A DNA stretch of 32,664 nucleotides from CAZHBA01 sp964530225 (GTDB taxonomy: Bacteria > Pseudomonadota > Alphaproteobacteria > UBA6615), in the NCBI GenBank assembly GCA_964530225.1, contig CAZHBA010000007.1:1-32664 (forward strand), written 5' to 3'. A program made the position numbers and the translations under genes. Shown in pieces: positions 15,193 through 23,357 of this stretch; positions within the stretch are counted from its first letter, which is position 1; the number at the start of each line of letters is the position of its first letter. The notes beneath the pieces are model-generated. The model was not told the origin of the DNA. It did not search any database and worked only from the letters and a program-made list of their open reading frames with translations.

Positions 15193-16256
15193 GCGACGGC
15201 ACTATTATCGTGTCAGCCGAGGCGTTGAAGGATTTCGCTATCCGCGTGTTCACCGCCTGCGGTGTGCCGCCCGACAACGCGGCGCTGTGGGCCGATCTGC
15301 TGGTCTGGGCCAATCTGCGCGGCGTCGATTCCCACGGCGTGTTGCGCATTCCTCGCTATATCCAGACCTTGGATAACGGCAACATCAACGCACAGGCCGA
15401 CATCACCGTCGAGCGCCGCGACGGCGCTATTGCCGTCATCGATTGTGACGCTGCGCCCGGCCCGGTGGCCATGGCGCGCGCTATGGAAGAAGCCATCGCT
15501 TGTGCCCGCGACGTCCATATCGGCTGGTGTATCGCGCGCAACATCACCCACGCCGGCGCCATCGGATATTTCGCTCAAATCGCCGCCCGGGCCGACATGG
15601 TGGGCATGGTGATGATCGCCTCACGACCGATGATGGCCTATCACGGCGGCCGTACGGCGGCACTGTCGACCAACCCGCTGGCCATCGCCGTGCCCGGTGG
15701 CGAGCACCCGCCGCTGGTACTCGACATGTCGTCTTCGACGGCCTCCATGGGTAAGGTAATAGCGGCCCGCGACGCCGGCCAGCCCATTCCCGACAATTGG
15801 GGCATGGACACGGCCGGCCGTATGACCAACGACCCCAACCAGGTGTCAATCCTGATGCCGCTGGGCGGTGCCAAAGGCTCTGGCCTGTCGCTGATGTTGG
15901 AATGTCTGATCAGCATTATGGGGGCCAACCCGTTGATCGCCCCACTGATCCGGCCCGGCGTTAATCCCTCGGGCTTTCGCCAGAACGGCCTGTGCATCGC
16001 CATCGATATTTCCGCCTTCACCGGCCTCGACGACTACCAACAACAAATCGACGACCTGGCCGCCGGCATTACAGCACTGCCAAAGGCCGATGGGGTCGAG
16101 CAGATCTACGCGCCGGGCGAGCGAGGCGACGCAGTGCTGGTCGAACGGAGCAAAAACGGCATCCCGCTGCCGTGGGGCACCTGGGACCGCATCGCCACAG
16201 CCGTCGCGCCGCTGGGCGTGGCGATGCCGGAAGTGGGATTAGGTGCAAACCAATAA
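15189..16256 (+). CDS. Ldh/AllD-family NAD(P)-dependent dehydrogenase
   Basis: A 355-residue member of the malate/L-lactate dehydrogenase (MDH type 2) family, which also includes ureidoglycolate dehydrogenase AllD and sulfolactate dehydrogenases. It shows RGVDSHGVLRIPRYI (44-58), the catalytic His121 in NITHAGAIGYF, STNPLAIAVPGG, DMSSSTASMGKV and GGAKGSGLSLM. These enzymes oxidise a 2-hydroxyacid with NAD(P). AGAGG precedes the ATG, and the start overlaps the hydrolase stop. It is the last gene of the three-gene operon. Two bases after its TAA, an adenylate cyclase remnant begins on the other strand. The substrate is unknown; AllD-like activity is one option given the PuuE-like gene nearby. 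Confidence 0.9.
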   Translation: MSDGTIIVSAEALKDFAIRVFTACGVPPDNAALWADLLVWANLRGVDSHGVLRIPRYIQTLDNGNINAQADITVERRDGAIAVIDCDAAPGPVAMARAMEEAIACARDVHIGWCIARNITHAGAIGYFAQIAARADMVGMVMIASRPMMAYHGGRTAALSTNPLAIAVPGGEHPPLVLDMSSSTASMGKVIAARDAGQPIPDNWGMDTAGRMTNDPNQVSILMPLGGAKGSGLSLMLECLISIMGANPLIAPLIRPGVNPSGFRQNGLCIAIDISAFTGLDDYQQQIDDLAAGITALPKADGVEQIYAPGERGDAVLVERSKNGIPLPWGTWDRIATAVAPLGVAMPEVGLGANQ

Positions 16257-16257
16257 A

Positions 16258-16479
16258 CGCGCAGTCCGCCGCATCGACCACACTGGGAAATTTCGCCAGC
16301 AGCCTATCCCCGGTAGTCTTAACGATACGGCCCTTGTAGTGGTCGATCTGCGGATCGATGAAGGTCTCGCGTTGGACTTTTTGGTGGGTGATCGTTCCGC
16401 TTTCATCGTCGCCCATCAACCGACTGTAATTGACCATATCGATCGCCAGGATTGCCGCTAGACGCCGCTCCATAAGCAC
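16258..16479 (-). pseudogene. Class III adenylate/guanylate cyclase, N-terminal fragment
   Basis: Reading from 16479, MLMERRLAAILAIDMVNYSR gives the first strand of a class III cyclase catalytic domain, with the metal-binding Asp14. GRIVKTTGDRLLAKFPSVVDAADCA follows, with the family GD at 57-58. After about 74 residues the similarity stops at the stop codon of the Ldh gene; the open frame beyond that is only antisense of the dehydrogenase. Dimer and substrate residues from the second half of the domain are missing, so this is a truncated relic. Intact versions are usually fused to TPR or CHASE2 domains. Confidence 0.8.
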
Positions 16480-16545
16480 TATCCTTCCCTAAGCCGGAGA
16501 GTGCCGCATTGGCATCTAGCGTGTCGCGGGTTACCGCGATCCGCC

Positions 16546-17628
16546 CTACGCCCCCGCCAGCACCTTAATCTTCAACAACTTCGCCGCGTTACCGCCCATC
16601 ACGGTGGCTTTTTGGTCGTTCGACAGGCCCGCGGTACCGTCGACGAAACCGACCGGGTCGGTCTCGGCCATGTCGTAGGGGTAGTCAGTTCCCATGACAA
16701 TACGGTCGGCACCCCAAGTATCGACCAGATAGCGCAGCTGATGGTCGGTGAAGACGACGGTGTCGAAATAGAGTTTCTTGACGTACTCGCTGGGCGGCTT
16801 GGAGATGACGGTGCGACAATCGTCGCGCAGATGATAGGGGTGATCGAAGCGACCCGAATAGGCCGGCACGTAACCGCCGCCGTGGGCGATGCAGATCTTC
16901 AGGCCCGGATAAGCCTCCAGATAGCCGTCGAATACCAGGTGGCCGACCGCCAGCGCCGATTCCAGCGGGTGGCCGATGGTATTACGGAAATAATGGTCGC
17001 TCATACGCTCCTTAAAGCTGGTGCCAATGGGGTGTATAAAAATCATCACGTCGAGCTCTTCGACCTTGGCGAAGAACTTCTCCAGCCCGGCGCGGGTCAG
17101 GTCCCGGCCGACCACATTGGTGGAAATTTCGACGCCGCGCATGCCGTGCTCCTTGACGCAGCGCTCGAGCTCGGTAACCGCCATGCCAGCGTTCTGCAAG
17201 GGCGCGGTACACAGCCCGACGAAGCGGTCGGGATGGCTGGCGACGACTTCGGCGATGCGGTCATTGACCACCTTCGAAGTGTCGCGCGCGAACTCCGCCG
17301 CATACTGGTAATTGTAGTGGAACGGTGACGGCGAGACGGCCTGCACGTCGATGCCACAGGCGTCCATATCGGCAATGCGCACCGCTGGGTCGGTCAGCTT
17401 AGGTAGAATGGTCTGATGCTGCGCCCGGTTGATCTCGCCGGTCAGTTCGTTGGCTTCTTTGTAGAGCTTGGCCTGATCGGCGACCGACGGGTCGGTTAGC
17501 ATGGCGTCGGCCTCGGGCACGTGCATGTGGCAGTGGATGTCGACAGTGAAGTGCTTGTTGCCGTTGCTCACGCGTTCCGAGTGACCGTGTTCGCTGGCCG
17601 GCGCGTGGGGGGCGCATTTGAAAAACAT
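16546..17628 (-). CDS. Amidohydrolase-family (ACMSD-like) protein, second of a pair
   Basis: A 360-residue metal-dependent TIM-barrel enzyme of the amidohydrolase 2 group, which includes aminocarboxymuconate-semialdehyde decarboxylase and gamma-resorcylate decarboxylase. Metal ligands fit HxH at His32/His34 (DIHCHMH), a central His in FIHPIGTSF, His in AHGGGYVPAY, and the Asp of GTDYPYDM. Many members decarboxylate unsaturated or aromatic acids; some hydrolyse lactones. The start MFFKCAPHAP is shared with its paralogue, which supports the chosen ATG (preceded by GAGG). It lies 43 bp downstream of the paralogue on the same strand. The two are alike through their whole length, a clear tandem duplication. 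Confidence 0.9.
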   Translation of the reverse strand: MFFKCAPHAPASEHGHSERVSNGNKHFTVDIHCHMHVPEADAMLTDPSVADQAKLYKEANELTGEINRAQHQTILPKLTDPAVRIADMDACGIDVQAVSPSPFHYNYQYAAEFARDTSKVVNDRIAEVVASHPDRFVGLCTAPLQNAGMAVTELERCVKEHGMRGVEISTNVVGRDLTRAGLEKFFAKVEELDVMIFIHPIGTSFKERMSDHYFRNTIGHPLESALAVGHLVFDGYLEAYPGLKICIAHGGGYVPAYSGRFDHPYHLRDDCRTVISKPPSEYVKKLYFDTVVFTDHQLRYLVDTWGADRIVMGTDYPYDMAETDPVGFVDGTAGLSNDQKATVMGGNAAKLLKIKVLAGA

Positions 17629-17671
17629 CTGACCATCCTCTGTTTTGTCGGTTGCGGCGTCTACGCGCCGG

Positions 17672-18742
17672 TTAGTCGAGATTCAGCAGTTGGGCGGCGT
17701 TGCTGCCAATAATAGCGGCTTTCTGTTCGTCGGTTAGGTCGGCGCCATCAACGTGGCCGACCGGATCGATTTCAGCCATGTCGTAGGGATAGTCGGTGCC
17801 CATGACGATGTGGTCGGCGCCGAATACCTTGACCAGATATTCCAGCTGGTGATCGGTGAAGACCACGGTGTCGAAGTAGAATCGCTTGAGGTAATCGGTC
17901 GGCACCTTACCCTTGGGCAGATGGCGCTGCATGTCCGGGCGTAGCGGGTGGGCGTGGTCGATACGCCCAGAATAGGCGGCAACGAAGCCGCCGCCATGGG
18001 CAACACAGATTTTCAGGTCCGGGTGACGGTCCATCACGCCGTCGAAGATCAGATAGTGAACGGCAGTGGTCGAGGCTAGCGGGTTGGCGATGATGTTGGA
18101 GAAATAGTGGTCGGCGAAGCGCGCGCTCTCGGTGAAGCCGCCGGGGTGCATAAAAATCACCACACCGAGTTCTTCAACGCGCGCGAAGAACTTGTCCAGG
18201 CCCGCGCGCGATAACTCGGTGCCACACACATCGGTCGATATCTCAACCCCGCGCATGCCCAGTTCGCCGACACAGCGCTCGAGTTCGGCAACCGCCATCT
18301 CCGGGTCCTGCAATGGCACCGTTCCCAGGGAGGCGAAGCGGTCGGGATGGCCGGCGACCAACTCGGTCAGCGCATTGTTGACCGTTTGCGCTACCTCGCG
18401 TCCAATATCGGGCTCGGCCCAGTAGCAGTAATGGTTAGGTGCCGTTGACACCGCCTGAATGTCGACCCCGGCGGCATCCATGTGCGACAGGCGTACATCT
18501 ACATCGGTCGCCATCGGCATGATGTCTTGCGTGTGTTGGCGCTGGTACGCGCGGGTCTCGTCACTGGCGTGCCACACCAGCGGTTCGTTTTTGAGGTCGA
18601 ACATATCCTTTACCAACGCGTCGATCGCCGGTACGTGCAAATGGCAATGGATGTCGACCGAACGGACACCGGCCCGGTTAACGGTAACGCGATGGCCGGT
18701 CACGCCGGTTTCCGGTGCGTGGCGGGCACATTTGAACAGCAT
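17672..18742 (-). CDS. Amidohydrolase-family (ACMSD-like) protein, first of a pair
   Basis: A 356-residue paralogue of the downstream gene with the same landmarks: MLFKCARHAP start, HxH at His32/His34 (DIHCHLH), IFMHPGGFTES, VAHGGGFVAAYSGRIDH and GTDYPYDMAEIDPVGHVDG. It keeps the metal ligands expected for zinc-dependent decarboxylases or hydrolases of the ACMSD group. AAGGA sits just before the ATG. It heads a two-gene minus-strand operon, divergent from the molybdenum hydroxylase gene across a 195-bp region. The region after HxH (about residues 40-75) is where the two paralogues differ most, so substrate range may differ. Confidence 0.9.
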   Translation of the reverse strand: MLFKCARHAPETGVTGHRVTVNRAGVRSVDIHCHLHVPAIDALVKDMFDLKNEPLVWHASDETRAYQRQHTQDIMPMATDVDVRLSHMDAAGVDIQAVSTAPNHYCYWAEPDIGREVAQTVNNALTELVAGHPDRFASLGTVPLQDPEMAVAELERCVGELGMRGVEISTDVCGTELSRAGLDKFFARVEELGVVIFMHPGGFTESARFADHYFSNIIANPLASTTAVHYLIFDGVMDRHPDLKICVAHGGGFVAAYSGRIDHAHPLRPDMQRHLPKGKVPTDYLKRFYFDTVVFTDHQLEYLVKVFGADHIVMGTDYPYDMAEIDPVGHVDGADLTDEQKAAIIGSNAAQLLNLD

Positions 18743-18937
18743 GATGTTTCCTTAGACCCAGTTTTGCCCTATCTCATTTTTGTCCCAGCAGGCCGAAAGG
18801 TGCCATTATACCCTTCGATCCCAATCGTCAAAGCCACAGATTAGGAAGTCCAACGGCACCCGTTCGATTCCCACGCGGACCGTGCTAAATTCTACAGCCA
18901 AGAGCAATAAAATCTCGTTCCGGGGGAGAAAAACACG

Positions 18938-21265
18938 ATGTCGGCTGGAAGCTTCGGTATATCCCAACATGTGCTACGTCGCGAAGATAAGGGCCTGATC
19001 ACCGGCGCCGGCAACTACAGCGACGACACCAGTTTCGCGGACCAAGCCTATGTGGCGTTTCTGCGCTCACCAGTCGCCCACGCCGCCATAAAGTCGGTCG
19101 ATCTGAACGCCGCGAAGACAGCGCTGGGAGTCCTCGGCGCATTCTCTGGGGAGGACCTGCGCGCCGCTGGCATCGGCGATATCCCCAACATGACTCCCTT
19201 TCCCAACCATGACGGCTCGCCGATGCTACTGACATCGCGGCCCGCAATCGCCGTCGGTAAAGTCCGCCACGTCGGCGAAATCGTTGCCATGGTCATCGCC
19301 GAAACCGCAGGGCAGGCCGCCGATGCAGTCGAGCTGATCAAATTCGACTTCGACATCCTGCCGACGGTCGTCGATGTGGAAGCGGCGATCGCCGACGGCG
19401 CGCCACAACTCTGGGATAATATGCCCAACAATATCTGCCTCGATTTTCGTCTCGGCGATAGCAACAACACCGACGCGGCGTTCGCGCAAGCCACCCATGT
19501 CACCCGACTGAGACTCAAAACCAACCGCATTGTCGCCGCCTCGATGGAGCCGCGTAGCGCGATCGCGCGCTGGGATAACGCGCAAGACCGCTACGAATTG
19601 GTATCCGGCTCGCAAGGAGTTAGCGCTATGCGCCATATGCTGGCCGAATCCATATTCGACGTACCGCCGGAGAAAATGCACGTGGTGACCAACGACGTCG
19701 GCGGCGGGTTCGGCATGAAAACCCAGGCCTATCCCGAGCATGTGGCGTGCCTGTTCGCCGCCAAGGCGGTTGGACGAACGGTGAAATGGCAGGGTACACG
19801 CTCGGAGGCCTTCCTCAGCGACAACCAGGCGCGCGACGGCGTTATCAACGGCGAGTTGGCCTTTGGCGAGAACGGCAAGATACTGGGCATGCGCGTCGAC
19901 ATGATCGCGGCGATGGGCGGCTATCTGTCGTCGCACGGCCCCGCGGCGGCGACGCGCAACGTCTGTAACTGCCTGACTGGATGTTACGACAATCCGTCGC
20001 TGCACTTTCGCGTGCGCTGCGTGTTGACCAACAACATCCCCATCGGCCCCTATCGCGGCGCCGGCCGACCCGAAGCGGCCTACACCCTCGAGCGGCTGAT
20101 GGACCAAGCGGCGCGCGAAATGGGCATCGACCGCATCGAGCTGCGGCGGCGCAATTTCATCGACCCCGGCAACATGCCCTACTCCACGTCACTGGCGCAG
20201 ACCTACGACAGCGGTGAGTTTGAGGCAGAGATGGACAAGGCACTGGAGCTCGCCGACTGGGACGGCTTTCCGGCGCGCCGGGCCGAGTCCGAGAAAAACG
20301 GCAAGCTGCGTGGCATGGGTATAGCCTGCTTCGTTGAGACCGCCGGTGGGTATTTGGAGGAAGGCGCCAAGATCGAGTTCACCGACGACGGCGTGGTCGA
20401 AGCAATCCTGGCGGTCCAATCGAACGGCCAGGGCCATGTCACCTCATTCGCCCAGGTGGTCGCCGAGCTTCTCGACGTACCCTACGAGAAGGTACGCATC
20501 GTCGAAGGCGACAGCGACAATGTCCCGGTAACCGGATTCGCGTCGGTGGCCTCGCGCTCGGCGGCGCTGGCGAGCGCCGCCATATCGGTCACCATCGACG
20601 CCGTTCTCGAAAAGGGCCGTAAACTGGCCGGACACATTCTCGAAGCAGCGGAAGCCGACATCGAATATACCAGTGGCACCTTCCGGGTCACCGGTACCGA
20701 TCGGGCGGTCGGCATTTTCGAGTTGGCAGCACAGGCGAAATCGCGCGGCGATCTGCCGCCAGACATGCCGCAAAGCTTCGATTCGGAAGAGAAGTTCGTC
20801 TCGCCCGAGCAAACCTATCCCAATGGCTGCCATATCTGCGAAATCGAAATTGATCCCGATACTGGGGTTATCGAAGTAGTTGGTTACACCGCAGTCGACG
20901 ATTGCGGCACCGTGATCAACCCGATGATCGTGCACGGCCAGGTACATGGTGGCGTCGCCCAGGGCCTCGGTCAGGTGCTGGGTGAGCACGCCATCTACGA
21001 CGACGATGGCCAGCTACTGGCAGGATCGTTCATGGATTACATGATGCCGCGGGCAGACGACATGCCAGCGATGAAGCTAGGTTTCCATTCGGTGCCGTGT
21101 ACGACCAACCCGATCGGCGCCAAGGGCGCGGGTGAGGCCGGAACTACCGGGGCGCTACCTGCCGGTATGAATGCGATCTTGGACGCGCTCTCGGCGCGCG
21201 ACATTACTGAAATGGATATGCCGGCGACCCCATCCAGGGTATGGGCGGCGCTTAATGGAGATTAG
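18938..21265 (+). CDS. Molybdopterin-binding large subunit of a xanthine dehydrogenase-family hydroxylase (CoxL-like)
   Basis: A 775-residue molybdenum hydroxylase large subunit, complete by length. It has the N-terminal aldehyde oxidase a/b hammerhead domain (about 15-130), GGGFGMK (255-261), the active-site loop PYRGAGRPEAA (371-381, like the form II CoxL AYRGAGR loop), and the catalytic Glu733 in GAKGAGEAG. The family hydroxylates aldehydes, purines or N-heterocycles using water, passing electrons through 2Fe-2S and FAD subunits. Neither of those genes is adjacent, so the subunit is an orphan here. GGGGGAGA precedes the ATG. Its substrate is unknown; the neighbouring ACMSD-like enzymes suggest a ring-compound pathway, as inference. 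Confidence 0.93.
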   Translation: MSAGSFGISQHVLRREDKGLITGAGNYSDDTSFADQAYVAFLRSPVAHAAIKSVDLNAAKTALGVLGAFSGEDLRAAGIGDIPNMTPFPNHDGSPMLLTSRPAIAVGKVRHVGEIVAMVIAETAGQAADAVELIKFDFDILPTVVDVEAAIADGAPQLWDNMPNNICLDFRLGDSNNTDAAFAQATHVTRLRLKTNRIVAASMEPRSAIARWDNAQDRYELVSGSQGVSAMRHMLAESIFDVPPEKMHVVTNDVGGGFGMKTQAYPEHVACLFAAKAVGRTVKWQGTRSEAFLSDNQARDGVINGELAFGENGKILGMRVDMIAAMGGYLSSHGPAAATRNVCNCLTGCYDNPSLHFRVRCVLTNNIPIGPYRGAGRPEAAYTLERLMDQAAREMGIDRIELRRRNFIDPGNMPYSTSLAQTYDSGEFEAEMDKALELADWDGFPARRAESEKNGKLRGMGIACFVETAGGYLEEGAKIEFTDDGVVEAILAVQSNGQGHVTSFAQVVAELLDVPYEKVRIVEGDSDNVPVTGFASVASRSAALASAAISVTIDAVLEKGRKLAGHILEAAEADIEYTSGTFRVTGTDRAVGIFELAAQAKSRGDLPPDMPQSFDSEEKFVSPEQTYPNGCHICEIEIDPDTGVIEVVGYTAVDDCGTVINPMIVHGQVHGGVAQGLGQVLGEHAIYDDDGQLLAGSFMDYMMPRADDMPAMKLGFHSVPCTTNPIGAKGAGEAGTTGALPAGMNAILDALSARDITEMDMPATPSRVWAALNGD

Positions 21266-21267
21266 GA

Positions 21268-22206
21268 TTAGTTCGTCGGCGCGGGTGTAAATGCGACTTC
21301 GGTTTTGGATTCGATTTCGGGTGCAAGCGGGAGGTTAAGCTTCCAATCGCGTTTCAGCGTAGCGCTGGCGGCGCGCAGGTTATCCATATACGCAATCTGG
21401 ATTTCGTTACCGGTGTAGCTTCTCGCCTCACGGTCGGTCGCCCACATCTCGCCCAGCGGCAGCAATAAGTCTGAGGGATCACCAGCACGAACTAATCTGC
21501 GGTGATAAGCAACGCGTTTCACGACTCCGCCGACAAATTGGTGAAGCGGTGCTCGTAAAATGTGACCACATAGGCGGTTTGTGGACCGAACTCGACCAAG
21601 AGGTAATTACTTAACTGCCGCTCCAAATTCAATTCCGTGATCTCTGTTATCGGCAGAATGGCGCCGTCGGCCGCTTCAACTTCTATGGAATTAGCAAGCT
21701 GGCTCAGTGGCAAACGGAACGGTGTCACAGCGAGCCCCAAAGCCATGATTCGATGTGGACCGCGATCCCCAAGGTTAAACCCCGCAGGTCGGCAATCTGC
21801 TTGATCTTTGGAGTACTAAATAATCCATATCCATCGATCGTGATAGGCGCTGTACGGCAATCGTTCATTGCGTGATCACGAATGGCAGATGAAAGCTGAT
21901 ATCCTGCAACAGCAGTCGTTGGCTTTCGTTATCGACGGCGATAATGCCGATCTCACCGACGCCGTCTTCCACCCCTGCGAGTACGCCGCCAGAATTAGCG
22001 TTAATGCCGTCATCTGCCACGACCAATTTCTATTCCAGAACTTTACGAAAATGTTCACGAAAAATACGCACGGCGGGATGGCCAACCGGCGGACCACTGA
22101 TAACCATGAACGTCTCCGTCGAACCCGCTCTCACCGGTCCAATGGCCATCTGGACCATGGCAGAGGCTACAATCGTTCCCGCTATCCAAGCACTCAACTT
22201 CTACAT
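21268..22206 (-). pseudogene. TRAP transporter solute-binding protein (DctP-like) pseudogene
   Basis: Minus-strand reading from an ATG at 22206 (AAGGTGAG upstream) gives a signal-peptide-like start whose codon 2 is TAG, then KLSAWIAGTIVASAMVQMA. Next come HPAVRIFREHFRKVLE, a TAG at 22032-22030, GGVLAGVEDGVGEIGIIAV, LQDISFHLPFV and a TGA at 21867-21865. Another frame gives KIKQIADLRGLTL (the usual DLKGLKIR), and a third gives ALGLAVTPFRLPLSQL, VEAADGAILPITEI and YVVTFYEHRFTNL. Order and total length (about 313 codons) suit a DctP solute-binding protein for carboxylates. The last 84 codons (GTG at 21522) are open but not clearly DctP. No TRAP membrane genes adjoin. Confidence 0.6.
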
Positions 22207-22340
22207 CGTATTTCTCACCTTAACGAACATTAGAAATTAATCCGCGTAGCAGGGCCTAAGGACTCGCTATTCGGTCCCCACCTCAGGCACCATATTGGCG
22301 TAGAGTGGTTAACGAACTTTATGCATGGGAGAATACCGTC

Positions 22341-23333
22341 GTGCGCGCAGCTTGGTACGAAAAACAAGGCCCGGCGAAGCGGGTCATTAAGGTCGGAGAG
22401 ATGGACACGCCCAACGCCGGCTCCGGTGAGGTCCGGGTCAAGGTCGCTTATTCCGGCCTCAATCCGTCAGACATTAAGCGCCGCCAAGGATTCCGTGGGC
22501 AACAGCTCGGTTACTCGCGCATAATCCCCCACAGCGACGGTGCCGGGGTGATCGATCAGGTTGGCCGTGGCGTGCCAAAATCGCGCATTGGCGAGAAGGT
22601 GTGGATTTGGAGCGGCCAATGGCAGCGATCATTCGGCACCTGTGCGCAATATATTGCCCTGCCGTCGCATCACGCCGTCGCAATGCCTCGTCGCATGGAC
22701 GTTTTGCACGGCGCTTGTATTGGCATTCCGGCGGTCACCGCCCACCGCGCCTTGTTCGCTGATGGTCCGATCAAGGGCAAAACCGTTCTGGTTACTGGTG
22801 GCGCTGGCGCCGTTGGCAATTACGCCATCCAGCTCGCCAAATGGGGTGGCGCAATACAAGTGCTCGCGACCGTCAGTTCGCCGGCAAAGGCACGCCAGGC
22901 AAAAGCGGCGGGCGCCGATGTGGTCATCAACTACAAAACGCAGGATGTCGCGCAACGGGTGTTGCGGATAACTAATGGAACTGGTGTCGATCACATCGTC
23001 GAGGTGGCTTTCGGCGTTAATCAGCCGACGATCCTCGAAGTCCTGAAGTCGAACGGCACCGTCGCCTGCTATGCCTCAGACAAAACGCCGGAACCGGTGC
23101 TGAGTTTTTACCCCTTCATGATGCGCAACGCGAACCTGCGTTGGATATACATGTACGAAATTCCCGACGCCGCGTACCGCCAGGCCACCCGCGACATTAC
23201 CGCCTGGCTCAGCAGGGGTAAGCCGCACCATCCAGTGGCCAAGGTATTTCCGTTATCACGGACCGCCGACGCACACGCCTATCTGCAATCGGGTAAGGCC
23301 AACGGCAACGTCATTGTGACGGTCGACAAATAG
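22341..23333 (+). CDS. NADPH:quinone reductase / zeta-crystallin-like MDR oxidoreductase
   Basis: A 330-residue zinc-independent medium-chain dehydrogenase/reductase. The N-terminal GroES-like domain includes VAYSGLNPSDIKRRQG and IIPHSDGAGVI. The nucleotide-binding motif GGAGAVG is at 153-159, in VLVTGGAGAVGNYAIQLAKW. The frame is open from 22305, but GTG at 22341 gives the family start MRAAWYEKQGPA with GGGAG upstream, so it is preferred. Such enzymes reduce quinones or enones with NADPH and often act in detoxification. The gene is convergent with the LLM oxidoreductase, whose stop lies 24 bp away. Confidence 0.9.
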   Translation: MRAAWYEKQGPAKRVIKVGEMDTPNAGSGEVRVKVAYSGLNPSDIKRRQGFRGQQLGYSRIIPHSDGAGVIDQVGRGVPKSRIGEKVWIWSGQWQRSFGTCAQYIALPSHHAVAMPRRMDVLHGACIGIPAVTAHRALFADGPIKGKTVLVTGGAGAVGNYAIQLAKWGGAIQVLATVSSPAKARQAKAAGADVVINYKTQDVAQRVLRITNGTGVDHIVEVAFGVNQPTILEVLKSNGTVACYASDKTPEPVLSFYPFMMRNANLRWIYMYEIPDAAYRQATRDITAWLSRGKPHHPVAKVFPLSRTADAHAYLQSGKANGNVIVTVDK

Positions 23334-23357
23334 AGCCAGTTAAAAGGGTAGACAGAC

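Noticed and set aside
16069..16479. 136-residue cyclase-like protein as an intact gene
   Set aside because: Only the first 74 residues resemble a cyclase; the rest is antisense to the Ldh gene.
21268..21746. Two small coupled genes with a GTGA overlap
   Set aside because: Their sequence fits pieces of one DctP-like protein better than two independent proteins.
21865..21867. TGA in the DctP relic as a selenocysteine codon
   Set aside because: The gene also carries two TAG stops and at least two frameshifts, and no SECIS-like hairpin was noticed after the TGA.
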